DNA of 41,890 bases from Chitinophaga pinensis (GCA_945865645.1 CAMBEI010000019.1:1-41890); one strand, 5' to 3'. Positions 1 through 9,454 are shown, numbered from the stretch's first letter. Notes: a model not told the origin generated them from the letters alone. Program-made: numbers and translations.

Positions 1-22
1 AAATAAAAAATAAATATTAGTT

Positions 23-646
23 ATGAATTTTTATAAAAACAATAATACCCGTTTTGAGGATGAAGAAAAACCGGATGGTATGCCGGAAAATCCGATGGAG
101 AAAATGATGAGCAGCTGGCAGTTTGATAAAAAATTTATTGAGCAGCGTAAAGTTTTTTTATGGGGTGTGGTTGATGATAAAAGCGCCAAAGACATTACCA
201 ACCGGCTCATGTACCTGGAGGCGATTGACCCCGGTAAAGAAATTACTTTTTACATTAGCAGCCCCGGCGGCATGGTTACCAGTGGCATGGTTATTTACGA
301 TACTATGCAGATGATAAGCTCACCAGTGAGTACCGTATGTATGGGTATGGCAGCCAGTATGGGCAGTATTTTGCTTAGTGGTGGCGAAAAAGGTAAACGA
401 TTTATTTTTCCCAATGGAGAAGTGATGATACACCAGCCAAGTGGTGGCGGACAGGGAACCCACGCCGATTTAGAAATAATGGCCGGACAGATTAAGAAAA
501 CCAAACTGATGGGCGCCGAAATTTTAGCCAAAAATTGCGGACAAACCGTTGAAAAAGTGATGAAGGATTTTGACCGTGATTACTGGATGGATGCACAGGA
601 ATCTATTAATTATGGCATAGTGGATGGCGTTTTAACAAAAATCTAA
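23..646 (+). CDS. clpP: ATP-dependent Clp protease proteolytic subunit ClpP
   Basis: Serine protease that forms the degradation chamber of the cytoplasmic ClpXP/ClpAP proteases. The 207-residue sequence has the S14 fold: the nucleophile serine in GMAASMG (S112), the histidine in MIHQP (H137), and the DRDYWMDA segment that carries the acid of the triad. About 30 residues at the N-terminus are acidic, methionine-rich and poorly conserved; this may be a propeptide or extension typical of the phylum. clpX follows 160 bp downstream, but a hairpin terminator lies between them, so the two are probably not strictly co-transcribed. The family assignment is secure. The exact start is slightly less so, because the window begins only 22 bp upstream. 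Confidence 0.97.
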   Translation: MNFYKNNNTRFEDEEKPDGMPENPMEKMMSSWQFDKKFIEQRKVFLWGVVDDKSAKDITNRLMYLEAIDPGKEITFYISSPGGMVTSGMVIYDTMQMISSPVSTVCMGMAASMGSILLSGGEKGKRFIFPNGEVMIHQPSGGGQGTHADLEIMAGQIKKTKLMGAEILAKNCGQTVEKVMKDFDRDYWMDAQESINYGIVDGVLTKI

Positions 647-672
647 AGTATATTAAGCTTAAAATATATTTT

Positions 673-697
673 AAAGCCTCTTTTTTGAGGCTTTTTT
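673..697 (+). terminator. Rho-independent terminator after clpP
   Basis: A perfect 8-bp stem, AAAGCCTC at 673-680 and GAGGCTTT at 687-694, encloses a six-T loop and is followed directly by a T tract. It lies 27 bp after the clpP stop and ahead of the clpX promoter box. It should end the clpP transcript. Confidence 0.8.
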
Positions 698-763
698 ATC
701 ATAACAAATCAAATGCAACGTTATTGGCGGGTAACTTGTCTTACAGAAGAAGTTCCTTTTTTG

Positions 764-771
764 TAACTTTG
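764..771 (+). promoter_or_regulatory. Bacteroidota-type -7 promoter element for clpX
   Basis: TAACTTTG matches the TAnnTTTG -7 consensus of Bacteroidota. It sits 35 nt before the clpX ATG and downstream of the clpP terminator. The only nearby candidate for the upstream element is a TTG at 736-738, which is spaced rather far away, so this is a partial match. Confidence 0.5.
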
Positions 772-806
772 CCTGAATTTTAAAAAAGTAGTAGAGATAA
801 ACTGAA

Positions 807-2048
807 ATGGCTAAACAACAAACCTTACATTGTTCTTTTTGCGGTCGCAACCGCGATGAAGTTAAAATACTCATTGCCGGGCAGGATGGGCATATTTGTG
901 AAAACTGCGTAGAACATGCCGAAGAAATAATTGAACAGGAATTGGGTAGTACCAAAGAAAATAAACAAAGTACAACTGCTGCAAATAAATTAACAGTAAA
1001 AAAGCCAATTGAAATAAAAAAATTCCTAGATGAATATGTGATCGGTCAGGATGATGCCAAAAAGATATTATCTGTTGCGGTTTATAATCATTATAAAAGA
1101 CTAAATCAAAAAGTGAATAATGATGTAGAGATTGAAAAAAGTAATATCATAATGGTAGGTGAAACCGGGACCGGTAAAACCTTATTGGCAAAATCCATTG
1201 CCCGTATGCTTAATGTTCCTTTTGCTATTGTGGATGCCACTGTGTTTACCGAAGCAGGTTATGTTGGCGAAGATGTAGAAAGTATGCTAAGCCGTTTATT
1301 GCAGGCCTGTAATTACGATGTAGCTGCGGCAGAAAAAGGTATTGTATTTATTGATGAAATAGATAAGATTGCCCGAAAAAGTGATAATCCTTCTATAACT
1401 AGAGACGTTAGCGGTGAAGGTGTACAGCAAGGCTTATTAAAATTATTAGAAGGAACAGAAGTATTGGTGCCACCTCAAGGTGGACGCAAACACCCCGAGC
1501 AAAAATTGATAAAAGTAAATACCCAAAACATATTATTTATATGTGGTGGCGCTTTTGACGGAATTGATAAAATTATTGCTCGCCGGGTTAATACCAATGC
1601 TATTGGGTTTAATGTAAATAAAGAATTACAAGAATATCAGCAAGACAATCTGTTACATTTTGTAAATGCAGTGGACTTAAAGCATTTTGGCTTAATACCC
1701 GAACTACTAGGTCGCTTACCCGTAGTTACCTATCTTAATCCATTAGATACCGATACCCTCCGCAGTATATTAACTGAACCTAAAAATGCCTTAATTAAAC
1801 AGTTTACCCGCTTATTTGATATTGAAGGCATAGAGTTGAAATTTGAACCAGCTGTTTTTGATTTTATGGTGGAAAAAGCCCTAGAATATAAACTTGGCGC
1901 CCGTGGCCTGCGTAGCATCTGCGAAAGTATCCTCACCGATTCGATGTACGAATTACCATCTCAAAAAGTAAAAGAATTTCAAGTTACACTTGAATATGCC
2001 CAACGTAAATTTGGTACTAGCAAGCTAAGTATGTTAAAAGTAGCATAA
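807..2048 (+). CDS. clpX: ATP-dependent Clp protease ATP-binding subunit ClpX
   Basis: AAA+ unfoldase that recognises substrates and feeds them to ClpP. An N-terminal C4 zinc-binding domain is visible (C9, C12, C31, C34). It is followed by Walker A GETGTGKT (118-125), pore loop GYVG (151-154), Walker B IVFIDEID (179-186), the RKH loop (227-229), the IGF tripeptide that docks onto ClpP (266-268), an arginine-finger segment LIPELLGR (296-303) and sensor-2 GARGLR (364-369). All functional motifs are intact, and the 413-residue length is normal. Walker A reads GETGTGKT rather than the common GPTGSGKT; the motif is still functional by pattern. The gene lies directly downstream of clpP, with its own promoter-like box between them. 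Confidence 0.98.
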   Translation: MAKQQTLHCSFCGRNRDEVKILIAGQDGHICENCVEHAEEIIEQELGSTKENKQSTTAANKLTVKKPIEIKKFLDEYVIGQDDAKKILSVAVYNHYKRLNQKVNNDVEIEKSNIIMVGETGTGKTLLAKSIARMLNVPFAIVDATVFTEAGYVGEDVESMLSRLLQACNYDVAAAEKGIVFIDEIDKIARKSDNPSITRDVSGEGVQQGLLKLLEGTEVLVPPQGGRKHPEQKLIKVNTQNILFICGGAFDGIDKIIARRVNTNAIGFNVNKELQEYQQDNLLHFVNAVDLKHFGLIPELLGRLPVVTYLNPLDTDTLRSILTEPKNALIKQFTRLFDIEGIELKFEPAVFDFMVEKALEYKLGARGLRSICESILTDSMYELPSQKVKEFQVTLEYAQRKFGTSKLSMLKVA

Positions 2049-2185
2049 CCACATTTTCAAATTCATAAATATGTTCTCCCCTAATTTCAAACAACCTAAT
2101 ATCATTTTAGGTATTTGAGTTATTTCAATTTATTTTTACATGGTTATTAAGTCAACAATATTAAATATCAAATATAAATTCTAAA

Positions 2186-3448
2186 ATGGTAGATGTTATT
2201 TTAGGCATGCAATGGGGCGATGAAGGCAAAGGTAAAATTGTAGATTATTTTGCCAAAAATTATGATATCATTGCTCGTTTTCAAGGAGGGCCAAACGCCG
2301 GACATACCTTGTATGTGGAAGGTAAAAAAATTGTTCTTCACCAAATTCCTAGCGGTATTTTTCATGAAGATAAAATTAATTTGATAGGTAATGGCGTTGT
2401 ATTAGATGCTAGCACATTAAAAAGAGAATGTGATAATGTGGCATCTTTTGGTGTTGATTATAAAAAAAACTTGTACATCAGCGAACGGGCACACCTTATT
2501 TTACCAACACATCGGGCACTTGATAAAGCCAGTGAACTTAGCAAGGGTAATGAAAAAATTGGTAGCACATTGAAAGGTATTGGGCCGGCTTATATGGATA
2601 AAACCGGCCGTAATGGATTAAGGGTTGGTAATTTATTAGACAAAAGTTTTACAACAGATTATATTAAACTACGGATGAAGCACCAGCGACTGCTGGATAA
2701 TTTTAATTTTCAGGAAGACATCAGCATCTGGGAGGAAGAATTTTTTGAGGCACTTGAATTTTTACGTGAGTTTAAAATTGTAAATGGCGAATACTTCATC
2801 AACGAAAAAATACAAAAAGGCCAAAAGGTTTTAGCCGAAGGTGCACAGGGAAGTATGTTAGATGTAGATTTTGGAACATTTCCGTATGTTACTAGCAGCA
2901 ATACCATATCGGCAGGGGTATGTACTGGTTTAGGAATAGCACCACAAAAAATTAAGGAAGTATTTGGTATTTCTAAGGCCTATTGTACAAGGGTTGGTAG
3001 TGGTCCTTTTCCAACTGAGCTAACTAACGAAACTGGAGAGTTAATTCGTAAAATAGGAAATGAATTTGGAAGTACTACCGGCCGACCACGCCGTTGTGGC
3101 TGGATTGATTTGGTAGCTCTGCAGTTTGCTTGTATGATAAATGGGGTGACCCAAATTATTATGACCAAGGCTGATATTTTAGACGGATTAGAAGAACTGA
3201 ATGTTTGCAATGGCTACAAAATTAATAACGAAGAGAAAAATTTTGTACCTTTTCAAATGAATAGGGTTGATATTGAACCTATTTATAAATCTTTTGTTGG
3301 TTGGCAGAAAGATATTACCGCAATAACAGAATTTTCGGCTATGCCACCCCAAATGAAAACATATATTAGTTACCTAAATGAATTTTTAGGAGTGCCTGTT
3401 AGGTATATCAGCAATGGCCCAGGGAGAGATCAGTTAGTAGTAGCATAA
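2186..3448 (+). CDS. purA: Adenylosuccinate synthetase
   Basis: Catalyses the GTP-dependent ligation of IMP and aspartate to adenylosuccinate, the first committed step from IMP to AMP. The N-terminal signature is intact: QWGDEGKGK with the catalytic aspartate D12, and GGPNAGHT with the catalytic histidine H40. The GSTTGRPRRCGW region that contacts substrate is present near residue 300. The 420-residue length is typical. The gene is preceded by 137 bp of intergenic DNA without an obvious Shine-Dalgarno site, as is usual in this phylum. The acidic small protein gene follows 80 bp downstream on the same strand and may share its transcript. Confidence 0.98.
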   Translation: MVDVILGMQWGDEGKGKIVDYFAKNYDIIARFQGGPNAGHTLYVEGKKIVLHQIPSGIFHEDKINLIGNGVVLDASTLKRECDNVASFGVDYKKNLYISERAHLILPTHRALDKASELSKGNEKIGSTLKGIGPAYMDKTGRNGLRVGNLLDKSFTTDYIKLRMKHQRLLDNFNFQEDISIWEEEFFEALEFLREFKIVNGEYFINEKIQKGQKVLAEGAQGSMLDVDFGTFPYVTSSNTISAGVCTGLGIAPQKIKEVFGISKAYCTRVGSGPFPTELTNETGELIRKIGNEFGSTTGRPRRCGWIDLVALQFACMINGVTQIIMTKADILDGLEELNVCNGYKINNEEKNFVPFQMNRVDIEPIYKSFVGWQKDITAITEFSAMPPQMKTYISYLNEFLGVPVRYISNGPGRDQLVVA

Positions 3449-3528
3449 AAAATAAAAAAAACTTGATATTTTTTTTGGCTATGTAAAAGAGTTTTAGAAA
3501 TTTTACAAGTATTAATCTATTTTGAATT

Positions 3529-3918
3529 ATGATTTTATTGACTGACAACACAAACACAACAACAGGTACTGTAAGTTTTGAATCTGTAATTAAAGCTGCA
3601 AAAAAAACAGCTAAACCAAAAGACGACGATGATACAGCACCAAATAAAAAATCTACTCCAAAGAAAAAAGTAGATGACGATGACGATGATGATGATGTGG
3701 AAAAAGATGATGATTGGGATAAGGCAGAAGAAGATGAAGATAATTGGGATCCAGACTTTGATGAATTTGATATACCTAAATCGGGAAGTAAAGCATCACC
3801 TGCAAAAAAAAACGGTAAAGGAAAAGATGATGAAGATGATTTTAAAGTTGAAGATGACTTTAACGACCTAGGGCTAGATGACGAGGAAGATGATTTTGAT
3901 GATGAAGATGATTTTTAA
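3529..3918 (+). CDS. Small, extremely acidic, low-complexity protein
   Basis: I do not recognise a named family. The protein has 129 residues. A short N-terminal segment (about 1-27) looks foldable. The rest alternates Lys/Pro-rich patches with long Asp/Glu runs, including eight consecutive Asp near residue 50, and the tail ends in repeated DDEDDF-like units. It is predicted to be almost entirely disordered and strongly anionic. It has no signal peptide, membrane segment or cysteine. The ATG start and the lack of any better start in frame support this reading. It lies between purA and pabB on the same strand. Its resemblance to acidic tails such as that of RNA polymerase delta is compositional only and should not be read as function. 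An A9 run occurs at 3803-3811. Confidence 0.75.
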   Translation: MILLTDNTNTTTGTVSFESVIKAAKKTAKPKDDDDTAPNKKSTPKKKVDDDDDDDDVEKDDDWDKAEEDEDNWDPDFDEFDIPKSGSKASPAKKNGKGKDDEDDFKVEDDFNDLGLDDEEDDFDDEDDF

Positions 3919-3949
3919 TATTGAATAAAAAAAGAGGAAAAATAAATAA

Positions 3950-5230
3950 GTGAAAAAATGTATTTCTTTTCCTGTTGATGACTTTAATATTTTTAAAATA
4001 CAAATGTTGAATTGGGTAAACCAGTTCAACATTTTTTGTTTACTGGATAATCAATGTTATAATTTTAGTAAACCTGTATTTGAATGTTTGCTAGCTATAG
4101 GTAGTAAGGCAAGTGTTGAATTGCAGTCGGGAAAAGCTTTCGATAGGTTACAACATTTTTCCTCAACAAATAAAAAAGAGTGGATTTTTGGCCATTTTAG
4201 TTACGATTTAAAGAACGAAATTGAACAATTAAGCTCTAATCATTTTGATGGTATAGGTTTTAGTGATTTACACTTTTTTGTACCCGAAATTGTAATTGAA
4301 CTAGGTTGCAAGGAAGTGAAAATATATGCTGATAATGCGGAAGCTATTTACAATTGTATTAAAATTTCGGCAGTTGAAATATCTGCGCAGAATAAAACGG
4401 ACGCTGTAATTAAAAATAGATTGAGTAAGGCAAACTATATTCATATCGTTGAAAAATTAAAGCAGCATATTTTACATGGCGATTGTTATGAAATTAATTT
4501 TTGTCAAGAATTTTTTGCAGAAAATGCAGACATAGACCCCTTATTTATATACAGCCGTTTATCAATGCTATCGCCAAATCCATTTTCTGTTTTTTATAAA
4601 ATAAATTCTCGCTACTGTTTATGTGCTAGCCCCGAGCGTTATGTAAAAAAAGAAGATAACTTTATTTTTTCTCAACCTATAAAAGGAACAAGCAAAAGAA
4701 ATTTAGAGAACAAAATTGAGGATGAGAAAGCTAAAAATTATTTAATTAAAAGCGAAAAAGAGAGGGCGGAGAATGTAATGATTGTGGACTTAGTACGGAA
4801 TGATTTAAGTAAAATTTGCAAAGCAGGGTCGGTTAAAGTAGATGAGCTTTTTGGTATTTACAGTTTTCCGCAGGTGCATCAAATGATTAGTACGGTAAGT
4901 GGTGAGCTTAAAGAGAATATAAAATGGGTTGATTGTATCAAAGCAACCTTTCCTATGGGTTCTATGACAGGGGCGCCAAAGAAAAAGGTAATGGAATTAA
5001 TTGAACAGTATGAACATACTAGGCGTGGTTTATTTTCGGGTGCAATAGGATACGTAAAACCCGGGGGTGATTTTGATTTTAATGTTGTTATCAGAAGCAT
5101 ATTGTATAATAAATTGAATAAATACCTTTCGTTTCAAACAGGTGGTGGCATTACATATAGCAGCGATGCTGTATTAGAATATGAAGAGTGTTTACTAAAG
5201 GCAGAAGCAATGATTAAGGTATTAGATTAA
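3950..5230 (+). CDS. pabB: Aminodeoxychorismate synthase component I (PabB-like chorismate-binding enzyme)
   Basis: Converts chorismate and ammonia to 4-amino-4-deoxychorismate, the precursor of p-aminobenzoate and folate. The C-terminal two-thirds match the chorismate-binding fold: GDCYEINFC, the PIKGTSKR motif, FPMGSMTGAPKKK, and GAIGYV followed by FNVVIRSI near the end. The divergent N-terminus and the PIKGT motif favour PabB over anthranilate synthase TrpE or isochorismate synthase; I rank those alternatives as less likely. The start is GTG at 3950, with a purine-rich AAAGAGGAAA at 3931-3940 as a plausible ribosome-binding site. That is one of the few convincing ones in the window. No glutaminase partner (pabA) or pabC is nearby. 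The gene converges on the lytic transglycosylase gene. Confidence 0.9.
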   Translation: MKKCISFPVDDFNIFKIQMLNWVNQFNIFCLLDNQCYNFSKPVFECLLAIGSKASVELQSGKAFDRLQHFSSTNKKEWIFGHFSYDLKNEIEQLSSNHFDGIGFSDLHFFVPEIVIELGCKEVKIYADNAEAIYNCIKISAVEISAQNKTDAVIKNRLSKANYIHIVEKLKQHILHGDCYEINFCQEFFAENADIDPLFIYSRLSMLSPNPFSVFYKINSRYCLCASPERYVKKEDNFIFSQPIKGTSKRNLENKIEDEKAKNYLIKSEKERAENVMIVDLVRNDLSKICKAGSVKVDELFGIYSFPQVHQMISTVSGELKENIKWVDCIKATFPMGSMTGAPKKKVMELIEQYEHTRRGLFSGAIGYVKPGGDFDFNVVIRSILYNKLNKYLSFQTGGGITYSSDAVLEYEECLLKAEAMIKVLD

Positions 5231-5286
5231 TTGGGAGCACCATTCAAAAAATCGTTCACCTGGTGGTTGCATAATCTTAAAAATTA

Positions 5287-6459
5287 CTATTCTTTTTTTC
5301 TATAATTTTTTTGAGTTGGATATCTAGTAGATTGATTTAGCGGTGCCTCCGGATTGTCGCTCAGTAGCAGTTGCACACACTCATTAAGTATAACATACTT
5401 GTTTGCTAAAAAAATTTTCATTTTTTCAGCAGGCAAACGCAGATCATAATTTCCATTTATGTTCATCATGTTATCAAAATCGGGATTGTAGCGGTTAAAG
5501 GAAATAATATCCATTGATAAATTTTTACTAATCACTAGTGCATTAAATTTGCCTGTAATGGTTTGAGTACTTGCAAATTCTTTTTCTTCTGTAGTTAATT
5601 TCAGCTTTGTATCAAAAGAATTTACGCCCCCTCTTAAATCGAATATGCCTGTTAAATTAGTTGCAGCAGTAAATCCTCCAGTGCCTTCCATAATATAATG
5701 TGAGGCAATAAATTTTTTTACGTGATTTCGACTTTCGGTGGGAAGGTAATATTGCAAGGACCAAAAATTTCTACTACCACTTTGTTTAATGGCACTATAA
5801 ACTCTACCTGGGCCTCCGTTATAAGCGGCAATAACCAGCAGCCAGTCTTTAATTTGACTATATAGGGTTAAAAGGTACCTGGCTGCAGCATGTGTACTTT
5901 TATAATAATCTCTGCGCTCGTCTATGAAAGCATTTACAACAAGGCCATACTCTCTGGCTGTATATGGCATAAACTGCCAGGGACCAGCGGCACCTACCCA
6001 ACTCGTTGCACCCGTACTTAAATTACTTTCAATTACAGCAAGATACTTTAATTCTCGGGGTAAGCCATATTGGGAAAGAATATTATCGATTAAATTAAAA
6101 TAAGGCTGTCCCCAGTTTTTCATTTGTATTAAACTATTCGTGTGTACTTTAAGATAATCCTGCATATAACTTTCGACATTGGGATTTACCTGAGATGAAT
6201 ACGGTAACGCCGGGTTATAATTGTATGTAGCAAATAAATTTTTAAAACCATACTTAGTAACCTGGCTAAAATATTGCACTTTTTCTTTTTGAGGTGGAAC
6301 CTTGGTCTTTATTACCTCTGCAATAATTTCTGCTTCTACAGAGTCGCTTATCATAACTGAATCAACCCGGTTTTGTTGTTTTTTTACTTGTGCAAAACTG
6401 CCTAGATTTACATGAAGTAAAAGCAGTTGTAAAATCAATGTCACTAAAAATTGCTTCAT
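5287..6459 (-). CDS. MltD-like membrane-bound lytic murein transglycosylase
   Basis: Predicted periplasmic enzyme that cleaves peptidoglycan glycan strands with formation of 1,6-anhydro-muramyl ends. A Sec signal peptide occupies about residues 1-23, ending at SFAQ. The SLT (GH23) domain follows, with the catalytic glutamate in AVIESNLS (E144), the GAAGPWQFMP motif, and AAYNGGPGRV. The C-terminal region after about residue 270 resembles the linker of MltD proteins (NPDFDN, YDLRLP), but I cannot make out a clear LysM domain. The protein would therefore be a short form of 390 residues. It is the last gene of the minus-strand block, separated from tatA by 257 bp, and so is probably transcribed on its own. 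Confidence 0.9.
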   Translation of the reverse strand: MKQFLVTLILQLLLLHVNLGSFAQVKKQQNRVDSVMISDSVEAEIIAEVIKTKVPPQKEKVQYFSQVTKYGFKNLFATYNYNPALPYSSQVNPNVESYMQDYLKVHTNSLIQMKNWGQPYFNLIDNILSQYGLPRELKYLAVIESNLSTGATSWVGAAGPWQFMPYTAREYGLVVNAFIDERRDYYKSTHAAARYLLTLYSQIKDWLLVIAAYNGGPGRVYSAIKQSGSRNFWSLQYYLPTESRNHVKKFIASHYIMEGTGGFTAATNLTGIFDLRGGVNSFDTKLKLTTEEKEFASTQTITGKFNALVISKNLSMDIISFNRYNPDFDNMMNINGNYDLRLPAEKMKIFLANKYVILNECVQLLLSDNPEAPLNQSTRYPTQKNYRKKE

Positions 6460-6641
6460 GTATTACTGCTTATATAGCTGCTGCAGTTTTATAAGTACAT
6501 CAGCTATTGAAAGTAAAGTTGGGTGATCTATTTTTTTAAAATCTGCAGACCAAATTAGTAAAAATATTTATTTGATTACGAAACGTAATAAATACGTTCT
6601 TGTATAAAAAATAGCTTTAAAAGTAATTTAATTTATACAAA

Positions 6642-6686
6642 TTCGGCTAAAGCTTTCCCTATATAGATTGGTGCGCTTCAGCCGAA
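6642..6686 (-). terminator. Inverted repeat downstream of tatA
   Basis: TTCGGCTAAAGC at 6642-6653 pairs with GCTTCAGCCGAA at 6675-6686, a 12-bp stem with one mismatch around a 21-nt loop. It starts 30 bp after the tatA stop on the minus strand. It probably acts as a terminator or 3'-end stabiliser for tatA. The following T-rich tract is short, so the call is moderate. Confidence 0.5.
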
Positions 6687-6716
6687 AGGAAGAATAATTT
6701 TATCTAGTGTAATATT

Positions 6717-6929
6717 TTATTTAGTTTCTTTTTCTTTCATACCTTCTTCAATCTCACTCTTTACATTGTTTTTAGCATCGTTAAATTCACGCATACCCCG
6801 GCCAACACCCCTCATCAATTCTGGTATTTTTTTGCCGCCAAACATCAATAAAACAACAATAATAATAAGAAACCATTCGCTGCCTCCTGGCATTGATAAT
6901 AAAATAATATTGCTTAAAATAGATAACAT
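6717..6929 (-). CDS. tatA: Sec-independent protein translocase subunit TatA/E
   Basis: Pore-forming subunit of the twin-arginine translocase, which exports folded proteins across the inner membrane. The 70-residue sequence has the standard layout: a single membrane helix (about 17-32) ending in the FGGKKIPEL hinge, an amphipathic helix (GVGRGMREF), and a charged tail rich in Lys and Glu. An internal ATG at residue 13 would give the more usual short N-terminus (MPGGSEW), so translation may begin there. TatC is not in this window, so the gene is orphaned locally. The DUF1501 protein encoded at 20553-22139 is a plausible Tat substrate. Confidence 0.93.
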   Translation of the reverse strand: MLSILSNIILLSMPGGSEWFLIIIVVLLMFGGKKIPELMRGVGRGMREFNDAKNNVKSEIEEGMKEKETK

Positions 6930-7277
6930 AATAAACTTGTTTTAGGGTGTAAAGATATATCAAATATTAACTAACCTTGTTATTTTATATAATCATGTTA
7001 ACCATTAATTTACGGCAGTACTAAAAACCGAGTGTAAATTAAGTATAGCAAACATAATTCTTATCTCATTTGGCTTTAACATTAGCGGCCTGTTCGGGAG
7101 AGATGATGCCCCTTGCACAGGAGCCTAAAAAAGTAAGCGCATCTAATAAAATGGAGCAAAGAACAATCCTTACAATAGTTCAAGTTTTTTAATAAATAAA
7201 TAAGTAAGGGCTAATATCTATGGCGCAGGTTGGTATATCTGATATTATATGTAATAATGTCAATTTTAGATATATAT
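6930..7277. other. Intergenic stretch between tatA and the rplS terminator
   Basis: There is no intact gene here. The 5' part holds a near-promoter TATCTTTA box for tatA on the minus strand (around 6950). The middle holds a probable remnant of a lipoprotein gene (listed separately). The rest is AT-rich, without repeats or recognisable RNA structure. Confidence 0.6.
7066..7179 (-). pseudogene. Possible remnant of a lipoprotein N-terminus
   Basis: A minus-strand open stretch of about 37 codons reads as a hydrophobic segment, then LGSCARG (a lipobox-like LGSC), then ISPEQAANVKAK and a stop. It has the shape of a lipoprotein signal peptide and the first residues of the mature protein. It has no ATG, GTG or TTG at its start, and the mature domain is missing. 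I read it as decayed coding sequence; chance similarity is possible. Confidence 0.3.
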
Positions 7278-7307
7278 AAAGAGCGAAAATTTTAGTTTTC
7301 GCTCTTT
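7278..7307 (-). terminator. Strong hairpin terminator downstream of rplS
   Basis: A perfect 12-bp stem, AAAGAGCGAAAA at 7278-7289 with TTTTCGCTCTTT at 7296-7307, encloses a 6-nt loop. It lies 19 bp after the rplS stop and is followed on the minus strand by a T-rich tract. It should end the rplS transcript. Confidence 0.85.
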
Positions 7308-7326
7308 ATTATATTGTATTAATGAT

Positions 7327-7695
7327 TTATTTTTTTGCCACGGCTCTTCTTTTTTCTCCAATACGAGCACTTTTTCCGCTTCTATCACGTAAATAATACA
7401 ATTTCGAACGGTTGACCTTACCTACTTTATGCAAAACAATACTTTCAATGTTTGGTGAAAAAACTGGGAATAAACGTTCCACGCCGATGCCATCGCTCAT
7501 TTTACGTACTGTAAATGATGCAGTTGCACCAGTCCCCTGACGTTTAATTACATCGCCTTTAAAGCTCTGAATACGCTCTTTAGCCCCCTCTACAATTTTA
7601 TAATTAACGGTTACATTATCACCGGCTTTAAAATTTGGAAGTTTTGCTTTTCCTGTTGTGTCCAATTGTTCATGAACAAATGCTACTGCGTTCAT
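7327..7695 (-). CDS. rplS: 50S ribosomal protein L19
   Basis: Large-subunit ribosomal protein located at the 30S-50S interface. The 122-residue protein shows the family core: FKAGDNVTVNYKI, RIQSFKGDVI, GTGATASFTVRK, GVERLFPVFSPN and KLYYLRDRSGKSARI. A basic C-terminus ends in AVAKK. In many bacteria rplS is linked to trmD and rimM; here it stands alone, with its own promoter-like box upstream and a strong terminator downstream. It is therefore probably a single-gene transcription unit between rny and tatA. Confidence 0.98.
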   Translation of the reverse strand: MNAVAFVHEQLDTTGKAKLPNFKAGDNVTVNYKIVEGAKERIQSFKGDVIKRQGTGATASFTVRKMSDGIGVERLFPVFSPNIESIVLHKVGKVNRSKLYYLRDRSGKSARIGEKRRAVAKK

Positions 7696-7718
7696 ATTAT
7701 ATGATTTTTTACGGAGGG

Positions 7719-7726
7719 CAAAGGTA
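7719..7726 (-). promoter_or_regulatory. -7 promoter element for rplS
   Basis: On the minus strand this reads TACCTTTG, an exact TAnnTTTG match, 23 nt before the rplS ATG. No clear upstream element is visible. Confidence 0.5.
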
Positions 7727-7888
7727 AGGGAAACTTATGAGTTATGAGTGCTGAATGATGAGTTTTTTGTAGTTAAACCAGAAATATATTTCAAAGACAC
7801 TATAAAAGTCACTAAAAATATAATCCAACAGGTAAAAAATGCCGGATTATTAAAATTATTCTTTTAGTAAATATTGCAAATATTCAAA

Positions 7889-9454
7889 CTATCTGGCTAC
7901 GTTAACTGATCTTTTTTCTCTAATTACAGTTACTTTTATCTGACCAGGGAAGGTCATTTCGGTTTGTATTTTTTGAGCTATTTCAAAACTCAGTTTATCA
8001 CTTTCTCCATCTGTTACCTTATCTGCTTCTACAATAACTCTTAACTCCCTGCCGGCTTGTATAGCATATGCTTTTTCAACGCCAGTATAGGCCATAGCCA
8101 AGTTTTCTAGATCTTTAATACGCTGTATGTATTGTTGCATAATCTCCCGCCTTGCACCGGGTCTGGCGCCGCTAATGGCATCACAGGCCTGAATAATAGG
8201 AGAAATTACATATTGCATTTCCATTTCATCATGGTGTGCTCCAATGGCATTTACTACTGCGGGATTTTCGCCGTATTTTTCGGCCAGCTTAGCGCCTAAT
8301 AAAGCATGACTTAATTCTGTTTCTTCATCTGGCACTTTTCCAATATCATGCAGCAGACCGGCTCTTTTTGCTAGTTTAGCATTCATTCCCAGTTCAGATG
8401 CCATGATAGCACAGAGATTAGCTGTTTCCCTACTATGCATGAGTAGGTTTTGTCCGTAAGATGAACGAAAACGCATGCGCCCAACCATTCTAATTAATTC
8501 TTTATGTAGGCCATGAACACCCAACTCCATAGCGGTACGTTCACCTATTTCCATCACCTGGTCATCAATTTGTTTTTTTGTTTTCTCTACCACTTCTTCA
8601 ATACGTGCCGGGTGAATACGTCCATCTGCAACCAGTCGTTGTAGCGATAAGCGAGCAATTTCCCTGCGTAATGGGTCAAAAGAAGAAAGTACAATTGCTT
8701 CAGGGGTGTCATCTACAATAAGATCTACGCCAGTAGCGGCTTCTAATGCGCGTATATTACGCCCCTCCCTACCAATAATAGATCCCTTTATTTCATCGCT
8801 TTCTAAATTAAAAACGGTAATAGCATTTTCTATAGCAGCTTCTGCAGCAGTGCGCTGTATTGTTTGTATAATTATTTTACGAGCTTCTTTGGTTGCCTTT
8901 AATTTAGCATCTTCAATAATTTCTTGCTGAATAACCAATGCTTTTGTATGGGCTTCCTGTTTTAAGCTTTCAATTAGTTGAGCTTTGGCATCTTCGGCAC
9001 TAAGACCAGCTACTTTTTCTAAACGGCGAATATGTTCTTCCTGATGTTTTTCTAGTTCGGTACGCTTATTATTTACAATCTCCGTTTGACGGTTAAGGTT
9101 ATCCTTAATAGTTTCATTGTCTTTGAGCTGTTTCTCTAGATTTTGATCTTTTTGATTAATGGATTGCTCTTTTTGTTTAATGCGATTTTCGCTATCAACT
9201 AATTTTTGATTGCGTTGCATTACATCTCTTTCGTGATCCGACTTGAGCTGAACGAATTTTTCCTTAGCTTCTAGTAGCTTTTCTTTTTTCAGATTTTCGG
9301 CCTGTAATTTGCCATCGGCGACAATTTTTTGAGCTTGTTGCTCTGAGTCTGCTATTTGCTTTTGCGTATTTTTAGCAAAAACTAGTTTACCCAGTATTAT
9401 GCCCAATATCAGTGATGCTGCACCAATGATAATGTATAGTATTATCGGTTCCAT
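7889..9454 (-). CDS. rny: Ribonuclease Y
   Basis: Membrane-anchored endoribonuclease that initiates mRNA decay. A single N-terminal membrane helix (about 3-26) is followed by a long charged coiled coil (about 30-200). Next come a KH RNA-binding domain with [10 protein letters not shown] (226-235) and an HD phosphohydrolase domain with H340 and the HD pair H369-D370 in LLHDIGK. All key residues are intact, and the 521-residue length is typical. The gene lies 165 bp downstream of zapA on the same strand and may belong to the pheT-zapA transcription unit or have its own promoter. Confidence is high because KH plus HD plus an N-terminal anchor is diagnostic. Confidence 0.98.
   Translation of the reverse strand: MEPIILYIIIGAASLILGIILGKLVFAKNTQKQIADSEQQAQKIVADGKLQAENLKKEKLLEAKEKFVQLKSDHERDVMQRNQKLVDSENRIKQKEQSINQKDQNLEKQLKDNETIKDNLNRQTEIVNNKRTELEKHQEEHIRRLEKVAGLSAEDAKAQLIESLKQEAHTKALVIQQEIIEDAKLKATKEARKIIIQTIQRTAAEAAIENAITVFNLESDEIKGSIIGREGRNIRALEAATGVDLIVDDTPEAIVLSSFDPLRREIARLSLQRLVADGRIHPARIEEVVEKTKKQIDDQVMEIGERTAMELGVHGLHKELIRMVGRMRFRSSYGQNLLMHSRETANLCAIMASELGMNAKLAKRAGLLHDIGKVPDEETELSHALLGAKLAEKYGENPAVVNAIGAHHDEMEMQYVISPIIQACDAISGARPGARREIMQQYIQRIKDLENLAMAYTGVEKAYAIQAGRELRVIVEADKVTDGESDKLSFEIAQKIQTEMTFPGQIKVTVIREKRSVNVAR

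Noticed and set aside
2085..2114. Short hairpin ACCTAA/TTAGGT between clpX and purA
   Set aside because: It has only a 6-bp stem, mostly A-T, with no T tract, so it is too weak to call a terminator.
3589..3620. Other A8-A9 runs (in the acidic gene, purA, the GNAT-like gene and the MutS-like gene) as slippage sites
   Set aside because: Runs of 8-9 A are common in this AT-rich DNA and lack the upstream AGGAGG, the domain-boundary position and the paired off-frame stops seen in dnaX.
3674..3871. Methionine/lysine-rich open frame overlapping the acidic protein
   Set aside because: It is the +1 reading of the GAT/GAA-rich Asp/Glu repeats and has no sensible composition or start signal. The acidic frame has a clean ATG and stop.
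3950..5230. Reading the chorismate-binding gene as trpE
   Set aside because: No trp genes are adjacent, and the PIKGTSKR motif and overall length fit PabB better. The alternative is kept only as a note in the feature.
8706..8930. Plus-strand open frame inside rny, and many similar antisense frames inside dnaB, pheT, pyrD and pabB
   Set aside because: These are antisense shadows of genes with complete, motif-rich frames. They have no start context or recognisable domains.
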